The notes: generated by a model not told the origin, from the letters alone. DNA of 64,000 nt from Sipunculus nudus (GCA_026874595.1 CM049306.1:106777142-106841141); one strand, 5' to 3'; shown: positions 47,175 through 58,662, counted from the first letter of the stretch. A program made the numbers and translations.

Positions 47175-48694
47175 ATTGAGCGCTTAATACATGACATTTT
47201 AACCAGAATGAAAATATTTTGTTCTTAAGCGAAATCTTCCTTTATATTGCCCTCACATGTTGTCAAACGAAAAGGTATTGCCATTTCTGACAATATCTAG
47301 TTTAAAATGAAAAAAATAGAACTTGTAATAAACAGCATGATTAAAGAAATCGCTGTCACAGAGGCGTAGCAGGGGATTGGGGACTGGAAAAGCTGCTTTG
47401 TGGAAAAGCAGACGGTTGTCTTTGGTGATACAACCAACCCTCATTCTACCATTTTACAGCATTTCTAAATAGGGATCGTTGATTGGTTGACATCTGCGTG
47501 CAGGGAAATAAAACTATATGTAAAACCAATCAGACATGCAAAGACAGACACTCATCTGGAAATCCAGACTCCAGAACAGTTTGGCATGCTCATTAAAATA
47601 GATATTCCGGCTAAATGAGCCTGGGAAATCGTGACTAGACCACTTACGCAGGCAGACAGTTTACTGATATTTTGCATCTGGTGACCGCACCAGCGCATTA
47701 GGCTTTAACCCTTAACTGTTGAGATTAATTAAAATGTTCGCACAAATTTTGAAAATATTTTTAATTACAAAACAAAGTAATATCCCATTCTATTTTTAAT
47801 TATAGCTTTACCAAAATTTAAACAGTTAGGCAAGCGATGGTTTAAGTTTACATATATATATATGTGTAATATATATTGTACCTCACAAATCTAGATAAAT
47901 GAGAGAGCTCTACGTCCAGTCTGAAGTTGTCCTATGCAACCTTCTGAGAGGTAAAGGTTCATGAATCATCCACCAAAATAAAATGGTGATTTTACTTACA
48001 TGAAAAGAGTTAAACCCATGTTGGATAATCCCATGAACAAAAAAACAGATGCATAATAATCTTCGTATACCCGTCAAATAAATATGTTCAAACAACACAT
48101 CCCTGCCAGGTCAGCATTGCTTGGTCAGCATTGCTTGGTCAGCATTGCCTGGTCAGCCTGGTCAGCATTAGGAGAGTATGCGTACAGCTAGACGATTAAG
48201 TTCGGCATGGCCCTTCCTCGTGCATCCGTTCCCTCCTTTGTAATAGTTGTACACAAGTGTATAAATGACCTATATAATCGGCTGCTTGTACATATCAAAG
48301 TACAAACAGCCGGGCCGGGGGCTTTGTGATATACGGGTCGGGTTTTGTAAAGGCCCTGCCCGGTAACCCTGCACCGTGAACTTATTGCATTCACACACGG
48401 TGCTGATATTTATTTATATATCAACATATTAAAGAGCGTGCATATAACAACATGATTAAGGTGATTAACGACACTTTACCGCGGGTTTCTGAGCTCCGCC
48501 GATGTGTGTCTTGTGCTGGACCTGGCGTCTCCTCTGGCCCGTGGGCTACACATTCTGTAAAAACGAAACAATCGGATTATAAACATATATATGCAAATCT
48601 GAACAAAAATGTTTTAATCAGACATATAAATATAAAACCGACTGGGTGTTAAGATTTTAAGGAAAAAATGTACAGGTGTAAGGCCAAAAAAAAT
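47175..48694. other. Intronic, short tandem and hairpin sequences
   Basis: Contains four to five copies of 'ttggtcagcattgc'-like units at 48,108-48,170. A GC-rich inverted pair (CCGGGC...GCCCGG, about 48,311-48,363) is followed by a GCACCGTG/CACGGTGC hairpin at about 48,370-48,404. No gene is supported. Confidence 0.4.
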
Positions 48695-48972
48695 AAAGGT
48701 ATGGTTCTAAGGCACTTTTTTCATAAATCAGTGCGGGCAGGCGGCATTTTTTTTTTACCTGTTTTGTATGCTGCGATAAAAAAGTCATATGATCAGGGAA
48801 AAGCATGATAATAACAGATTTTTTTTTGCTGAACAGGTAAAAGCACTAAATAACAAAGGAAACCTAAGCAAATTTGTATCATTTTATCTTCTTGAAAGAT
48901 GAAAATCAAAATCAAAAGGGTTTGATGCGGGGGTTAAAATTGACGCGCGTGGTGCCCGAGAACCATACCTTT
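48695..48972. mobile_element. MITE with 21-bp terminal inverted repeats, copy 2
   Basis: The ends AAAGGTATGGTTCTAAGGCAC and, inverted, the same with CGGG in place of AAGG. The body matches 5,255-5,563. TA-rich flanks obscure the target duplication. Confidence 0.75.
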
Positions 48973-50881
48973 ATTTATTTTTTTTTTGCCTTATTTTTGC
49001 TTTTACATATATATTACTCGCTATATGATATTCACTTCACTATTAAACCTTCTTGGTCGTGTAATATATATATTTATAAATTAGCATGCTTTGCTTGTTA
49101 TATTTTGCTATTTATTGTTTATTATTATCATATATTGATTTATTCATATAGTTAAGTCTTATAATATCAAACTATTAAACTAAACCATCGAAACCACTGG
49201 TAAAAAAGCACTGCTTTACTTGAATATGGATAAAAAAAGTTCCCAGCTTTTCAAATTATTTTATATTTAAAGTACATTACGGTTCGAAGTCTATGTCGAA
49301 AAACCGAGCATATGTATAGAAATAATACTGGCACATGTAAAGATCATACAATAAGGCTGACTTAGCTCCTTTCAATGGTACTAATTTTGTGTACATTTTA
49401 TGGAAAGCAATCCACGACACAAACTCAAATTGCATGAAGAAGGCGGCATTTAAAATGCATGAAGATTTGTACAATAATTGTGCGTTTATCCTTAAGATAT
49501 ACCCCACGTTTAACAACCAATTTGTCAAGATTAACTTACTCGCAATGGCGAAAATAAAAAATAATAAGAAAGGAAACACTCAGAAATGTGCTTATTCAGT
49601 TATACGAAACACCAAGATAAAGCACTTTAATGGACCAATATTTATAAATCATTGAGAGCCATGTTTACTCTCACGCCCATGTCTCACGCTATATAAGTGT
49701 GTTGACATATATTAGAAAACACGCGGCTTATGGCACATGTTCATACACACACTGGTGCAGCAAAATATAACATACAGCCTGATGAAGGCTATAGCGTAGC
49801 TATAATGTCATTTTCAATGGTCCAAAAATGCTATGTATAATGTATGATGCTTCTAAAAAATTCTCAGGTATGATATTTTCAGTTATGTCGCGAGTTAACA
49901 GTATTTCTTATCACCCATAATATCAAACATTGGAGAGTTCATATATATAATGTTTGCTCAGTAATATGTCACTGCTTAAAGAAGAACATGGCTGTCCTCT
50001 CACCATGATCTAAATATATATATTATATGTAAACAACAATAAATCAACACGTTGAAAATAATGATTCAAGCATTCTGACAAAACAGTAAAATACTTTAAG
50101 AAAGGTATCTGGAGATGGAGCACTTCACTTCAAGTCTCTGTTTAGCGCTGCTAAACACGTCGCCAAATGGAGAAAGAATATGGGACGCCAGATAAACTGA
50201 AACGGTTGAAAATGGAGGCCTAGTCTGTCACCGTTAAGCAACCCGCCTGTAAACCCGACGGTCATCAGTTGGCGGGCCACACGGAACCTTTATTTAGAAA
50301 ATTTCCTGGTAAAAAGTTCATGATTTTATTAACATATACTGGCAGGGAGAGATATAAATGACTGCCAGGTGTGAATATCTTATCCGCGTTTTGTTTCTCA
50401 GTTCAACGAAGCAATACAAACTATATGATTGAATTGTGAGGACTGCTTACGACGTCACTCAGTGTCGGTTAACTGGTAATTAAATGTGGCTCTCCTGCCG
50501 GTCCGTTCAACTTACGAAATTTAAATTGTCAAACAGCTAAAGGTTTGTGGATATGTTATTTAAAGAGATTTATGATATGTAACTAATACTTCTAATTTTA
50601 TTAATATGGCAGTTTTTTTATGTATTGGGTCAATTGGCTCATGAAGAGAGTATTTATAGGATTCACTGAAGCGTCCCATACTGGGGAGTGATGTCATTAC
50701 AAACATTCACCCATTACTGTCCAAAATATGCTTCCAATGAAAGGCCCAGCACCATAAAATACAATAAAAAAACTTATAATTCTCCACCAAGAAGCTATCG
50801 ACAAGTGTTGAATATTGATATAATAACATTTTAAAATCTTTTCAATTTACAAAGCGAGTTACATTTAATTTTGATATCGGT

Positions 50882-50884
<3 letters not shown>
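48973..50884. other. Intronic, nothing recognised
   Basis: AT-rich sequence. Short frames at 49,277-49,655 on both strands show no domain. No repeats recognised. Confidence 0.4.

Positions 50885-50937
<53 letters not shown>
50885..50937. repeat. (AT)n microsatellite left of the palindrome
   Basis: Uninterrupted alternating A/T tract. A second tract at 51,188-51,232 borders the other end of the palindromic region, and a third lies at 51,352-51,399. Confidence 0.95.
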
Positions 50938-50939
<2 letters not shown>

Positions 50940-51026
50940 GAAGGTAGTGTTACCCTCCGGTGTAAAGTGCTCTATGGCCTACAGACTAGGCCAGAGCGGT
51001 ATAACTCTGGAGAAAAACAACACTTA

Positions 51027-51074
51027 ATTCACAACAGTCTGTTTCACGGGGTGCGACCCGATCATCAGGTGAAT
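51027..51074 (-). ncRNA. Hammerhead ribozyme motif, minus-strand copy
   Basis: Exact mirror of the motif at 51,118-51,165, read on the minus strand. CTGATGA lies at 51,068-51,062. The same stems and predicted cleavage site apply. Confidence 0.7.
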
Positions 51075-51117
51075 GTGGTTAGAATGAAGCTAACGCCGTT
51101 AGCTTCATTCTAACCAC

Positions 51118-51165
51118 ATTCACCTGATGATCGGGTCGCACCCCGTGAAACAGACTGTTGTGAAT
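51118..51165 (+). ncRNA. Type I hammerhead ribozyme motif, plus-strand copy
   Basis: Stem I is ATTCAC (51,118-51,123) paired with GTGAAT (51,160-51,165). The conserved CTGATGA is at 51,124-51,130. Stem II is CGGG paired with CCCG around a six-base loop (51,132-51,145), with a U-U mismatch at its base. GAAA lies at 51,147-51,150. Stem III is minimal (A-U and C-G around AGACT), followed by the cleavage triplet GTT, so cutting is expected after 51,159. A one- to two-pair stem III is typical of hammerheads in Penelope-like elements and retrozymes. Such ribozymes cut the element's RNA into units. The basal mismatch in stem II could lower activity. Confidence 0.75.
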
Positions 51166-51187
51166 TAAGTGTTGTTTTTCTCCAGAG

Positions 51188-51232
<45 letters not shown>
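51188..51232. repeat. (AT)n microsatellite right of the palindrome
   Basis: Alternating A/T tract that merges with the right arm of the palindrome. Confidence 0.95.
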
Positions 51233-51235
<3 letters not shown>

Positions 51236-51348
51236 CTCTGCATCGTATCGGTCCAAGGGGCGTTAATACGGGGGGGGGGGGGGTTATATGCCCCCTACTT
51301 TAAGCAAGGGCGGATAGTAAATGTAATCACGATTAATCATAATAAATG

Positions 51349-51404
<56 letters not shown>

Positions 51405-51689
51405 CTTCATGCACTGCTATGTCTGTTTTGTCCAATCTTTGACTACCCTCCCACGCCTGTCATCCCCCCACCCTTGCAGTTATGTCCCCACCCTGTGAGT
51501 CCACGCCCCCCCCCCCCCCCCCCAACTTTTGAAGATCCATTGACGCCACTGCTCGGTCCTTGCTGAATGACCGTGTTAATGTGTTGGTATATATTACCAG
51601 GTAAAGAAGGGGACATTTAATATAATAACAATAAGAAAGTTAACTTGAGTCATAATATTAATATATAATTGATTAAGCCAAAACAGATC
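51233..51689. other. Intronic low-complexity DNA
   Basis: Contains a G-run near 51,270, an (AT)n tract at 51,352-51,399 and a C-run near 51,505-51,522. The C-run lies in CCACCC-rich sequence. No gene. Confidence 0.6.
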
Positions 51690-52124
51690 AGGTCACAGCG
51701 GCGATAATGCTAAAATGATGTTAACGCAATAACTCAAAAAAAAAAAAAAAAAAACTGAGGTGCAGTCACCAAATTTGCAGTCTTCGTGTATCTTTTTGAG
51801 GGCTAGGTCAGGTTCGAGCATGGATGACCCTGACCCATTTTTCAAGGTCAAAGCAGAGATAATGCTAAAATTATGTTAACGCAATAACTCGAAAAAAAAT
51901 TGAGGTACAGGGGCCAAACATGCACCATTGATGCACCTTACCAAACGCTATGTCAAGTTGGAATACGGATGACCTCGAAGCATTTTTCAAGGTCACAGCA
52001 GTGATAATGCTAAAATGAAGTTAATGCAATAACTCGAAAAAAAATTTAAGGTACAGTCGCCAAACCGGCAAAATTGATGCACCTTATCAAGCGCTAGGTC
52101 AAATTGGAACACGGATGCCCTTGG
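51690..52124 (+). repeat. About 150-bp tandem repeat, nearly three copies
   Basis: The phrase 'gataatgctaaaat' recurs at 51,703, 51,858 and 52,003 (spacings 155 and 145 bp). Each copy has 'gcaataactc' plus an A-run and 'aaggtcacagc' in register. It abuts the Helitron-like end at 52,125 and may be part of the same composite element. Confidence 0.8.
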
Positions 52125-52301
52125 CGCCACCTGTTTTGAAGCATGACAGGTGGTGCCACCTACAGTCATGTTTACGTGCCATGGCAGACATCCAAGCTAA
52201 TATGCAACACATCTCACTTTTTTTCCCCTTACCACTCAATCCATGGCTCACTTCACCCGTACCACTCTGATTTCAGCGGATACATACTACCCGTATTCTA
52301 G
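52125..52301 (+). mobile_element. Helitron-like 3' end, copy 3
   Basis: Shares with 12,850-13,059 the blocks GGTGGTGCCACC, 'gcagacatccaagctaatat', 'ccactcaatccatg', 'cacttcacccgt' and the terminal ACTACCCGTATTCTAG before T. The terminal hairpin has lost its first arm and loop, so this end is probably inactive. Confidence 0.6.
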
Positions 52302-52567
52302 TTTCTATATTTTTGTTTTTAAGACTTGTGGGTGGAGAATGATCCAAGATAAACACATTATAAAGGTAGTCATGTACGGCGCCGAAAATGGCGCCGGTTG
52401 AAATCATGGAGTTCTGAAGTTGCTGTTTCCGAGTCCACACAAGTGACTACACTTCTACATTTTTTCATGTGTTTGTTCTGAACGTACCCATTGCCGTATC
52501 AAGACAAGTTGAAATACAATTTAATGATAAAGGGTACCAGACTGTATTTAGCATTATCTTTATCTAC

Positions 52568-52817
52568 CTTCACTTAATGAGAGTATTTCCTCCTCTTCAT
52601 CGTCTTCGTCCGTATCCAGTTCCCCTCTTAATATCCGTTTCTCTTCCAATGGCATTTTGAGGCGTATCTGTCGCTCACGGGGTTTAATAAATGGCCATAA
52701 ATTACCGGTGAGTTCGTCTATTAAATCAACAAGGGCGAACATAGCGTGATCATACGCCATCTGGCGGCAGCTAATGGGATAACTCTGGAGTTTTCCTTTC
52801 TCTTCTTTCGAAGAGAC
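52568..52817 (-). CDS. Ankyrin-gene exon 5 of those seen
   Basis: The acceptor TTAATTTGTAG is followed by 250 bp in frame (VSSKEEKGKLQSYPISCRQM, then AYDHAMFALVDLIDELTG, WPFIKPRERQIRLKMPLEEK and an acidic DTDEDDEEEE end) to the donor GAAG|GTAGAT. Phase 0 at entry and phase 1 at exit match both neighbours. The helical stretch with CRQMAYDHAMFALVDLIDE resembles the outer helices of an ankyrin-type repeat, so it may cap the repeat domain. The rest is charged linker. The frame without internal stops and its composition support coding. Confidence 0.7.
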
Positions 52818-53438
52818 CTACAAATTAATATATTGTCATCACAATCAGTTGATACGAAATGAGATAAGCTAATTAGTTGTTAAGGATTAAATAAAAAGAT
52901 GGTAAATAAACATTAACTTGTTTTTAATGTATCAATCGAGAATCGAGTGTTCTCCACTTTTTATCATTTAATTATGTTCCTCCATTGTGTTTTGAACTCA
53001 TTATATTTCTTTACATTTATATATACACATACAAATATGCTTTTCAAGTAATTTCACTTTTCTTACTTTAAACATCGGTTATTCGTTAGAATTCAATGGT
53101 AGATTAATTGGAAAAGTCTAAAGATTTGGTGACTGTGAAGTATGTTTTTCTAAAGAGGAAAACATATTCTCTCATGGTTCCAGAACCAGGAATAAGAATA
53201 TATTTATTGTCTGATTCTCCACTCTCCTTTGTTGGAATTGGATGTATACGTTTATATGGTCGGAGATGCTGCCGCCTGGTGATAATGTAAGAAACAAACC
53301 ATTGTATAAATATAGGTCCTACCAAACATATAAACCTTCTTGATTCTACATTACCATACTACGGGGCCTGTTTCTTGAAGTAGAAAAAAATCTGCAAAAG
53401 TAATTTGAGTTATAATACAAAAAAACAATTTTACTTTA

Positions 53439-53494
<56 letters not shown>

Positions 53495-53543
53495 TTCCTT
53501 ACTTCTAAATCCTTTTTGTTTTCTAGACTTATAATAGGCCTAC
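52818..53543 (-). other. Intron with (AT)n tract
   Basis: Between the exons at 53,544-53,648 and 52,568-52,817. Includes an (AT)n tract at 53,440-53,493. The donor side reads CTG|GTAGGC. Confidence 0.6.
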
Positions 53544-53648
53544 CAGCATTGCTGTTTTGTACGTGTAATCTATGCCGTTGTCCACCAGAAATTCCGCCAT
53601 GGATAATTGGTTTGCTCGTATGGCAGCCATGAGAAGGTTTTCTTGAAA
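53544..53648 (-). CDS. Ankyrin-gene exon 4 of those seen: ankyrin repeat
   Basis: The acceptor TGTTGTTTCAG precedes a 105-bp exon (35 codons, phase 0 at both ends) and the donor CTG|GTAGGC follows. The residues FQENLLMAAIRANQLSMAEF followed by LVDNGIDYTYKT fit the ankyrin-repeat pattern (L-x-A-A-I-x-x-x-x-L-x-x-A-E-F-L-V-D-N-G). It mediates protein-protein contacts in known families. A different frame that is open here into the (AT)n tract is a shadow. Confidence 0.75.
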
Positions 53649-55632
53649 CTGAAACAACATTAAAATAAGACAAGTGGCTCATAGTACTTAGCTGAAAGAT
53701 GTTTAACTGGAAACTAGCATTTGCGGCTCTGTTTTTTTTTTCTAGTAGCCAAAATAAGCTTGAAGCGTTTATTTATTGCTGCTGTCATGCGATTGACGCT
53801 GATTGACGTGTTATCTATTGCAGGGTTTCAAATTAAGAAAATTATCGAGAAATCAATCAATCGTGAATACGGTACCTCATCAACACAGAGAAACTGTTAT
53901 TTATATGGAAACACCGAGTTTATCTCATATATGTTATCCATAAACGAAATAAAACGGAAAATTATATTTGTTAACAGATTCTTTATGTTATCGGTAAATT
54001 AAAGGTTGATATCATAAGTTTGATCAAATCCTTTATAACTTATGAAAATGAGCTAGAATTTTCACCAGTTCGATGTACCTTGGGACCTTATTGTTCAAGT
54101 TCGTGCGCGCATATTAAAGAATTCATATAATAATGTATATTATAATATAATTCTCATACATAGGTTACTATATATGGCGATACCGCGAACATGGAACCCT
54201 CGCAAAACAGTGAAAAATAAACATCGCAAAATATAACCCCACAAAAATGAAGCGGACCACAATATCAGTTACACAATGTCTCTGATATCACGAGTGATAT
54301 CCTTGAATGAGCAAAGTAACAAAGGTTGAGGGAACCCTGGTCAAATTGGCCACAATAAAATGTTGTAAGTTTAGGTGATACGACGCGGAGGGATGTTATA
54401 TCAATGTGTGAATCTGGCTACAAAAGCTAATCTAGCATTCAATACATGCGTATGCGGAACGTAAGCGTATATAAGTATACAGCACGTTTCGATCGCTCAG
54501 GGTAGCAATTGAAAATGTATGTACGCATAGTAATGGACAAGGAAATTTCAAACTTTGCCGTCAGTGATAGGGTTTTCCTCTCTACCCATATACTTAAAGG
54601 GGCCCAATCACCTGTCTGACCTTTATAAACTAAAGGTTATCCCTTGGAGATTTTATAAAAATAGGCCAGAAAAAGTTGATATTACTGCACACAGGCTACT
54701 TGTTTTGTTTACATCAACGTGTTTATAATATGTGGAGGCCCGCCAAATAATAATAATAAAAAAACTTCAACAAGGGCACCTAGCAGCAAGTCAGATAAGC
54801 CAGAGCTTTGCAATTGGCGTTTTGCAACAAGTGACCCTTCTACCTCCGCATATATGCAACCTACCACCTTAGGTTACATGTTTTTCCCGTTTATCAACAT
54901 GCTGTTGATAAAGTTCATACATCCTTAACGAAGGCGTTGTATGAACGTTTCACAACCAAAATTACCCTTAGATCATTAATATACATAAAGAGGAAACCAA
55001 AAATCACATAAATTCTTTTTTTTTAAGTAGGGAAATGGGCACCTTTAAAGGCCCGATTTTGCTGCATATGCGTACCGCATACGCATATACTGAATGCTAG
55101 CTTAACTGGTCATTGACATGTGTTACATATATACATTATACTACAATGCATATAATACCGTCATATTTGCCCATCATTCACAATTTTATTCTTATATGTT
55201 AATTATCAAAAGGCGAAATCAAATTCAATATGATGAATTGGAGTGTTATATTTAGATAAATTATTTTGTTTATTTTGTATTTTCATTTCTATGCCCCAAG
55301 CAACACTAGAGAAAATAAGGGAAGTGATCTAAATTACATCAGTTCCAAGCACAAACCACAGATGGCGCTACTCACGAACCTTGCTTCTTGTACAACCAAG
55401 CATAACATGAAAATAAAATCTGTTTATTCTTTCTAGAGCAAGCATCACTGTAGATCCCATACAAAAATACATGCCCGTAACCAGTACAAACACGTTTAAA
55501 GGCATATTCGCTGTTTTCGGTAATATTCACAGTTATATGTAATGTTCCTTTTCAGTGTGACGAAATAAACGACAAAACAAAACCACTAAACTTACATTAA
55601 CCCAACACAGACACAGCTTCACAGGTTCTTAC
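53649..55632 (-). other. Intron, no feature recognised
   Basis: Lies between two ankyrin exons. AT-rich, with short frames that have no domain (53,721-54,002 and 54,719-54,928 on plus). No known repeat was noticed. Confidence 0.5.
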
Positions 55633-55719
55633 CCAGATCATGTTAATATCGGCGCCCGGCAGGTCTAGCAGGTCGTCAAGGAGATCAATGTCCCCGTCCA
55701 CTACGCTCTGGTACATCTC
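55633..55719 (-). CDS. Ankyrin-gene exon 3 of those seen: ankyrin repeat
   Basis: The acceptor CTGTTATACAG precedes 87 bp (29 codons) and an ideal donor TGG|GTAAGA follows. The residues EMYQSVVDGDIDLLDDLLDL and PGADINMIW match an ankyrin unit (x-A-V-x-x-G-D-x-D-L-L-x-x-L-L ... G-A-D-I-N). Both ends are phase 0, matching the next exon at 53,648. Confidence 0.8.
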
Positions 55720-55945
55720 CTGTATAACAGGTTAGCATGGTCAAGCTGACATATTTAAAAATTGTATGCCGAACATTTTTCAAAACCTAAATAGGTTTTT
55801 TTATGAAAAAGCAACCCTGAAAGATCACCAATAGTTGTTTTCTTAAAACAAAGTTGTTGCAGGGCCTTTAAAATATTTACAATTTAGGTGTATAAAAAAT
55901 TTCAAATTTCCTGATTCAGATTTGTCCTTTTCTCCAAATACCAAC

Positions 55946-56134
55946 CCGTTTTTCCTCCGGTGACATTTCCGGCTCCTCCTCCTCTTCCTCCTCCCCCTCC
56001 CCTTCCTTCTCGTCTCCTTCCTTTGCGTCGTCATCATATGCAGCGCCCTCTACTTCCGGTTCAAGTGACGTCATTCGGGCCTTGTCGTCCGCTAGGGCTT
56101 CGTTTTCTCCCTCATTTCCTTCCTCCTCTTCCTC
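55946..56134 (-). CDS. Ankyrin-gene exon 2 of those seen: Glu-rich stretch
   Basis: The acceptor CTTTATGTAG at 56,135 starts a Glu-rich frame (EEEEEGNEGENEALADDKAR, later EEEEEEEPEMSPEEKR). The 5' side is phase 0 and fits the exon ending at 62,217. The 3' border is uncertain. CGG|GTTGGT at 55,946 keeps phase 0 as the next exon needs, but it is a weak donor. GTATTT four bases later is a better donor but breaks the phase. A missed micro-exon is possible. The acidic run is a likely flexible linker. Confidence 0.6.
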
Positions 56135-56479
56135 CTACATAAAGAAAACACCTTATTAATAGGTGCGACTGGTCATTACGTTTCAGGCCATCCAAAAATG
56201 CTCCTGGTGTAATTTAACTTCAGTATCCCGTGAACTTCTTGACGACGTATCAAGACTGGGCACTATATGAACATCATGGGATATAAGGTTTGTAAATTTA
56301 ACATAAACATAATTAAACTTAAATACTTACCTTCGCAGTGACCTAAATTAAACACTTTTTTACTGCCACATATCTTGAGCAAAACGCGGGTTTGCTGAAT
56401 CATTCAAGTTCATCACAAATATTAGGCTGTAGATACAATTAGTTAACAAAGAAATAAAGGAATTGCAGTGGGTACCATT

Positions 56480-57265
56480 TGTTTAATACCGTTGAAACAA
56501 CAGACCCATCGGTCATGAGGCTCAGTCGACTGACATATTGACAATGTCCTTGCACAGTCAACTAACTGAGTTAATGTAACGTTAGTGGCATCATCGTTCG
56601 TGCATATAAGCTGAAGTTCATCAAGACCCATAAGCACACCAAATTTGATGACAATCCATCCAGCCTTTCCTGAGGAATCTGGCAATTTGTGTGTATTTTG
56701 CATTTGGGGTGCTCAAATATGCCCCGTAACTCGGAGAATATAAGTCAAAGTGACCTAATTTCAGGTTTCAGGTTTTGAGAAACTCTCAGGAAGTCAAGTT
56801 AGAAGATTCTAGGTTCAATAGTTATGATTTGTGTCCTGCTTTGGAATCAAATTTTCAATTATTCTGGGGGATGCCTAATATCAGGTTTCAGGTTTTGAGA
56901 AACTCCCTAAATGTCAAGTTAGAAGATTCAAGATTACGATTTGTGCCCTGTTAACGTTCACCGCATCTTTAAAGGTTTCAAAAATAGAGAAAAAATGTGT
57001 TAAAATTCGAAAGAAATCTAGGTGGCACCACCAGTCTGCAGGAACTGATGAAACATTCCTTGATCAACATGCATGCAAAGAAAATGGTGATCTGATCAAA
57101 GCTCTTGTTTAGATACTGGAGCCTTTGTATTAGATTTTAAATTATTCTTGGGGTACTTACGAGCCCGTTATCTCATAGGATATAGGTAACAGAGACCTAA
57201 TTTCAGGTTTCTGTAGAGAACTTTTGAGAAACTCTCAGGATGTCAAGTTAGAAGATAAAACGCTT
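56480..57265 (+). repeat. Dispersed repeat family, copy C
   Basis: Matches copy B (46,045-47,174) over 'catcaagacccataagcaca', 'aaatttgatgacaatcc' and 'gaggaatctggcaatttgtg'. It then has the same reiterated 'gtcaagttagaagatt' units at 56,805, 56,911 and 57,241. It lies in the intron between 62,217 and 56,134, on the strand opposite to the gene. Confidence 0.6.
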
Positions 57266-57449
57266 CTGATAATAATGTAGAACGGGTTGACAAGGTTTTA
57301 AATGATGACAGTGACATGTGCCAATATATGGCACTAGGCATATAATTTTATGTTTTACGATTCAGTACAAATATTTGGCAAGAAATTATGAAATCAATAA
57401 AATTACACAAGAGTTAAGGGGAAAATAGACGGTGTCACTCTCCTGATAA

Positions 57450-58662
57450 CCCTAAAGCCCAAGTCACACTGTCCGGGATTAGCCTACGGATCACCACGGA
57501 CGGCCATGGACTTGCGATCCGTGGTGAATGATGGCGGATCGATATTCGCTACGGTGTTGTCAGGGATCACCAGGGTTTCAGTACGGACCACTGAGGTTTC
57601 AGTACGGAACACCAGGGTTTCAATACGGACACAGGGCGGATTCACCAAGGATCTCTGTAACTCTTCCGTGAACATTCACGGAATGACTAAGGATCATGAG
57701 GGTTTTAGTACGGACCATGACGGATAGATACGGAGGTACTACGGCATGTGGCGGAAGTGTTAGGGACGTGCTACGGATTAAGCTGCGCTGTTTTTTTTTT
57801 CGTATAATAAGGGCAGTCTCTGCTTGTCAGCCCTCTTTCACATGTTTCACATGGTACAAGTCTCATAAAGTTCTTAAAAGCATTAATATCTTCTACTCTA
57901 ATTTCAGACATGAGGCGGTCATATTGGCCGAAAAGTGGTCTTCTTTGTAGCAATTTACGGACCCACACTGCCCTTCTCCTACTCCTTTTTATTACAGTTT
58001 TCAAATAGTTTATTGCCACTATATTGTTTTCAAATTGTTACCTGTAACCTATGTGGATCCATGATGAGATATGACACAAGACATTGGGAGGGAATATATA
58101 TACCCAAGCCCTAGTCATCTATCTTCCGTACATGACCGTGGCGTGACCTGAGACAGACCCTCGTGGTCCGTACAGAAACCTTGATGATTCCGTCGTCGTC
58201 CGTATGTATCCCTGCATGGTGGTGATTGTCCCTCACCGCTCCGTATTCGGCTAGGGATCCTACGACGGTGGCACTACGGTCAACCACGGATTACCCTAAC
58301 GCTGCCGTACACAACCGTAGCGCAACCCTAACACGTCCGTTCTGTTTTAGCGACGGATGGTCAGGGAGCACCAAGGATGGGTACGGATCAATGCAGGGAC
58401 GCCTGACGGATGACGAGGAACGTGCTACGGTGAATCAGGGACACGCCACGGCAGGAGTACGGCGGACCCAGACCGTAGATGCCGCTACGGAAGATTTGAA
58501 CAGTTCAAAACTTCCGTAGAGGTTCCCGGACCACGAGGGATCACAACGGATAAGCACGGATGGAACCAAGGATGACGGCGGACGCTGTACGGAACACCAA
58601 GGATCGCGCATCCGTGGGCACCCGTGGGCTTATCCGGGACAGTGTGACTGGGGCTTTAGGAG
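57450..58662 (-). mobile_element. PIF/Harbinger-type element with long inverted ends
   Basis: The left end CTAAAGCCCAAGTCACACTG... and the right end ...CAGTGTGACTGGGGCTTTAG are inverted over about 40 bp, followed by more inverted 'CCACGG' motifs. TAA and TTA next to the AGCCC ends resemble the 3-bp TWA target of Harbinger elements. The centre encodes a transposase-related fragment (57,771-58,022). Much of the rest consists of degenerate TACGGA/CCGTA motifs, reiterated on both arms. It is internally deleted and cannot move by itself. Confidence 0.7.
57771..58022 (-). pseudogene. Harbinger-type transposase-associated N-terminal fragment
   Basis: The minus frame contains RSRRRAVWVRKLLQRRPLFG followed by QYDRLMSEIRVEDINAFKNF and MRLVP. 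This is the typical N-terminal region of HARBI1-like nucleases (RRR-x-WVR-x-x-L-x-R-R-x-x-x-G-x-Y-x-x-L-x-x-E-L-R-x-E-D-x-x-x-F-x-N-F-x-R-M). The match ends after this block, and the catalytic DDE region is absent. It is a relic. Confidence 0.75.

Larger units (their letters stand above)
51000..51192. repeat. Perfect 193-bp palindrome
   Basis: Arms of 96 bp (51,000-51,095 and 51,097-51,192) are exact inverted copies around a single C at 51,096. Each arm contains a hammerhead ribozyme motif. The outer ends lie next to or near (AT)n tracts. Confidence 0.95.
45871..52567 (-). other. Last intron of the ankyrin gene (6.7 kb)
   Basis: The donor GAAG|GTAGAT is at 52,568/52,567 and the acceptor TTTTAG at 45,871. 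The intron holds a dispersed repeat (46,045-47,174), a MITE, the hammerhead palindrome, three (AT)n tracts and a Helitron-like end. No other exon was found in it. Confidence 0.6.

Noticed and set aside
49778-49800. Another hammerhead candidate at CTGATGAAGGC
   Set aside because: No GAAA partner, no cleavage triplet and no stem I can be found downstream.
55960-56142. Pro-rich plus-strand frame
   Set aside because: Antisense of the Glu-rich exon (GAG/GAA codons read backwards).
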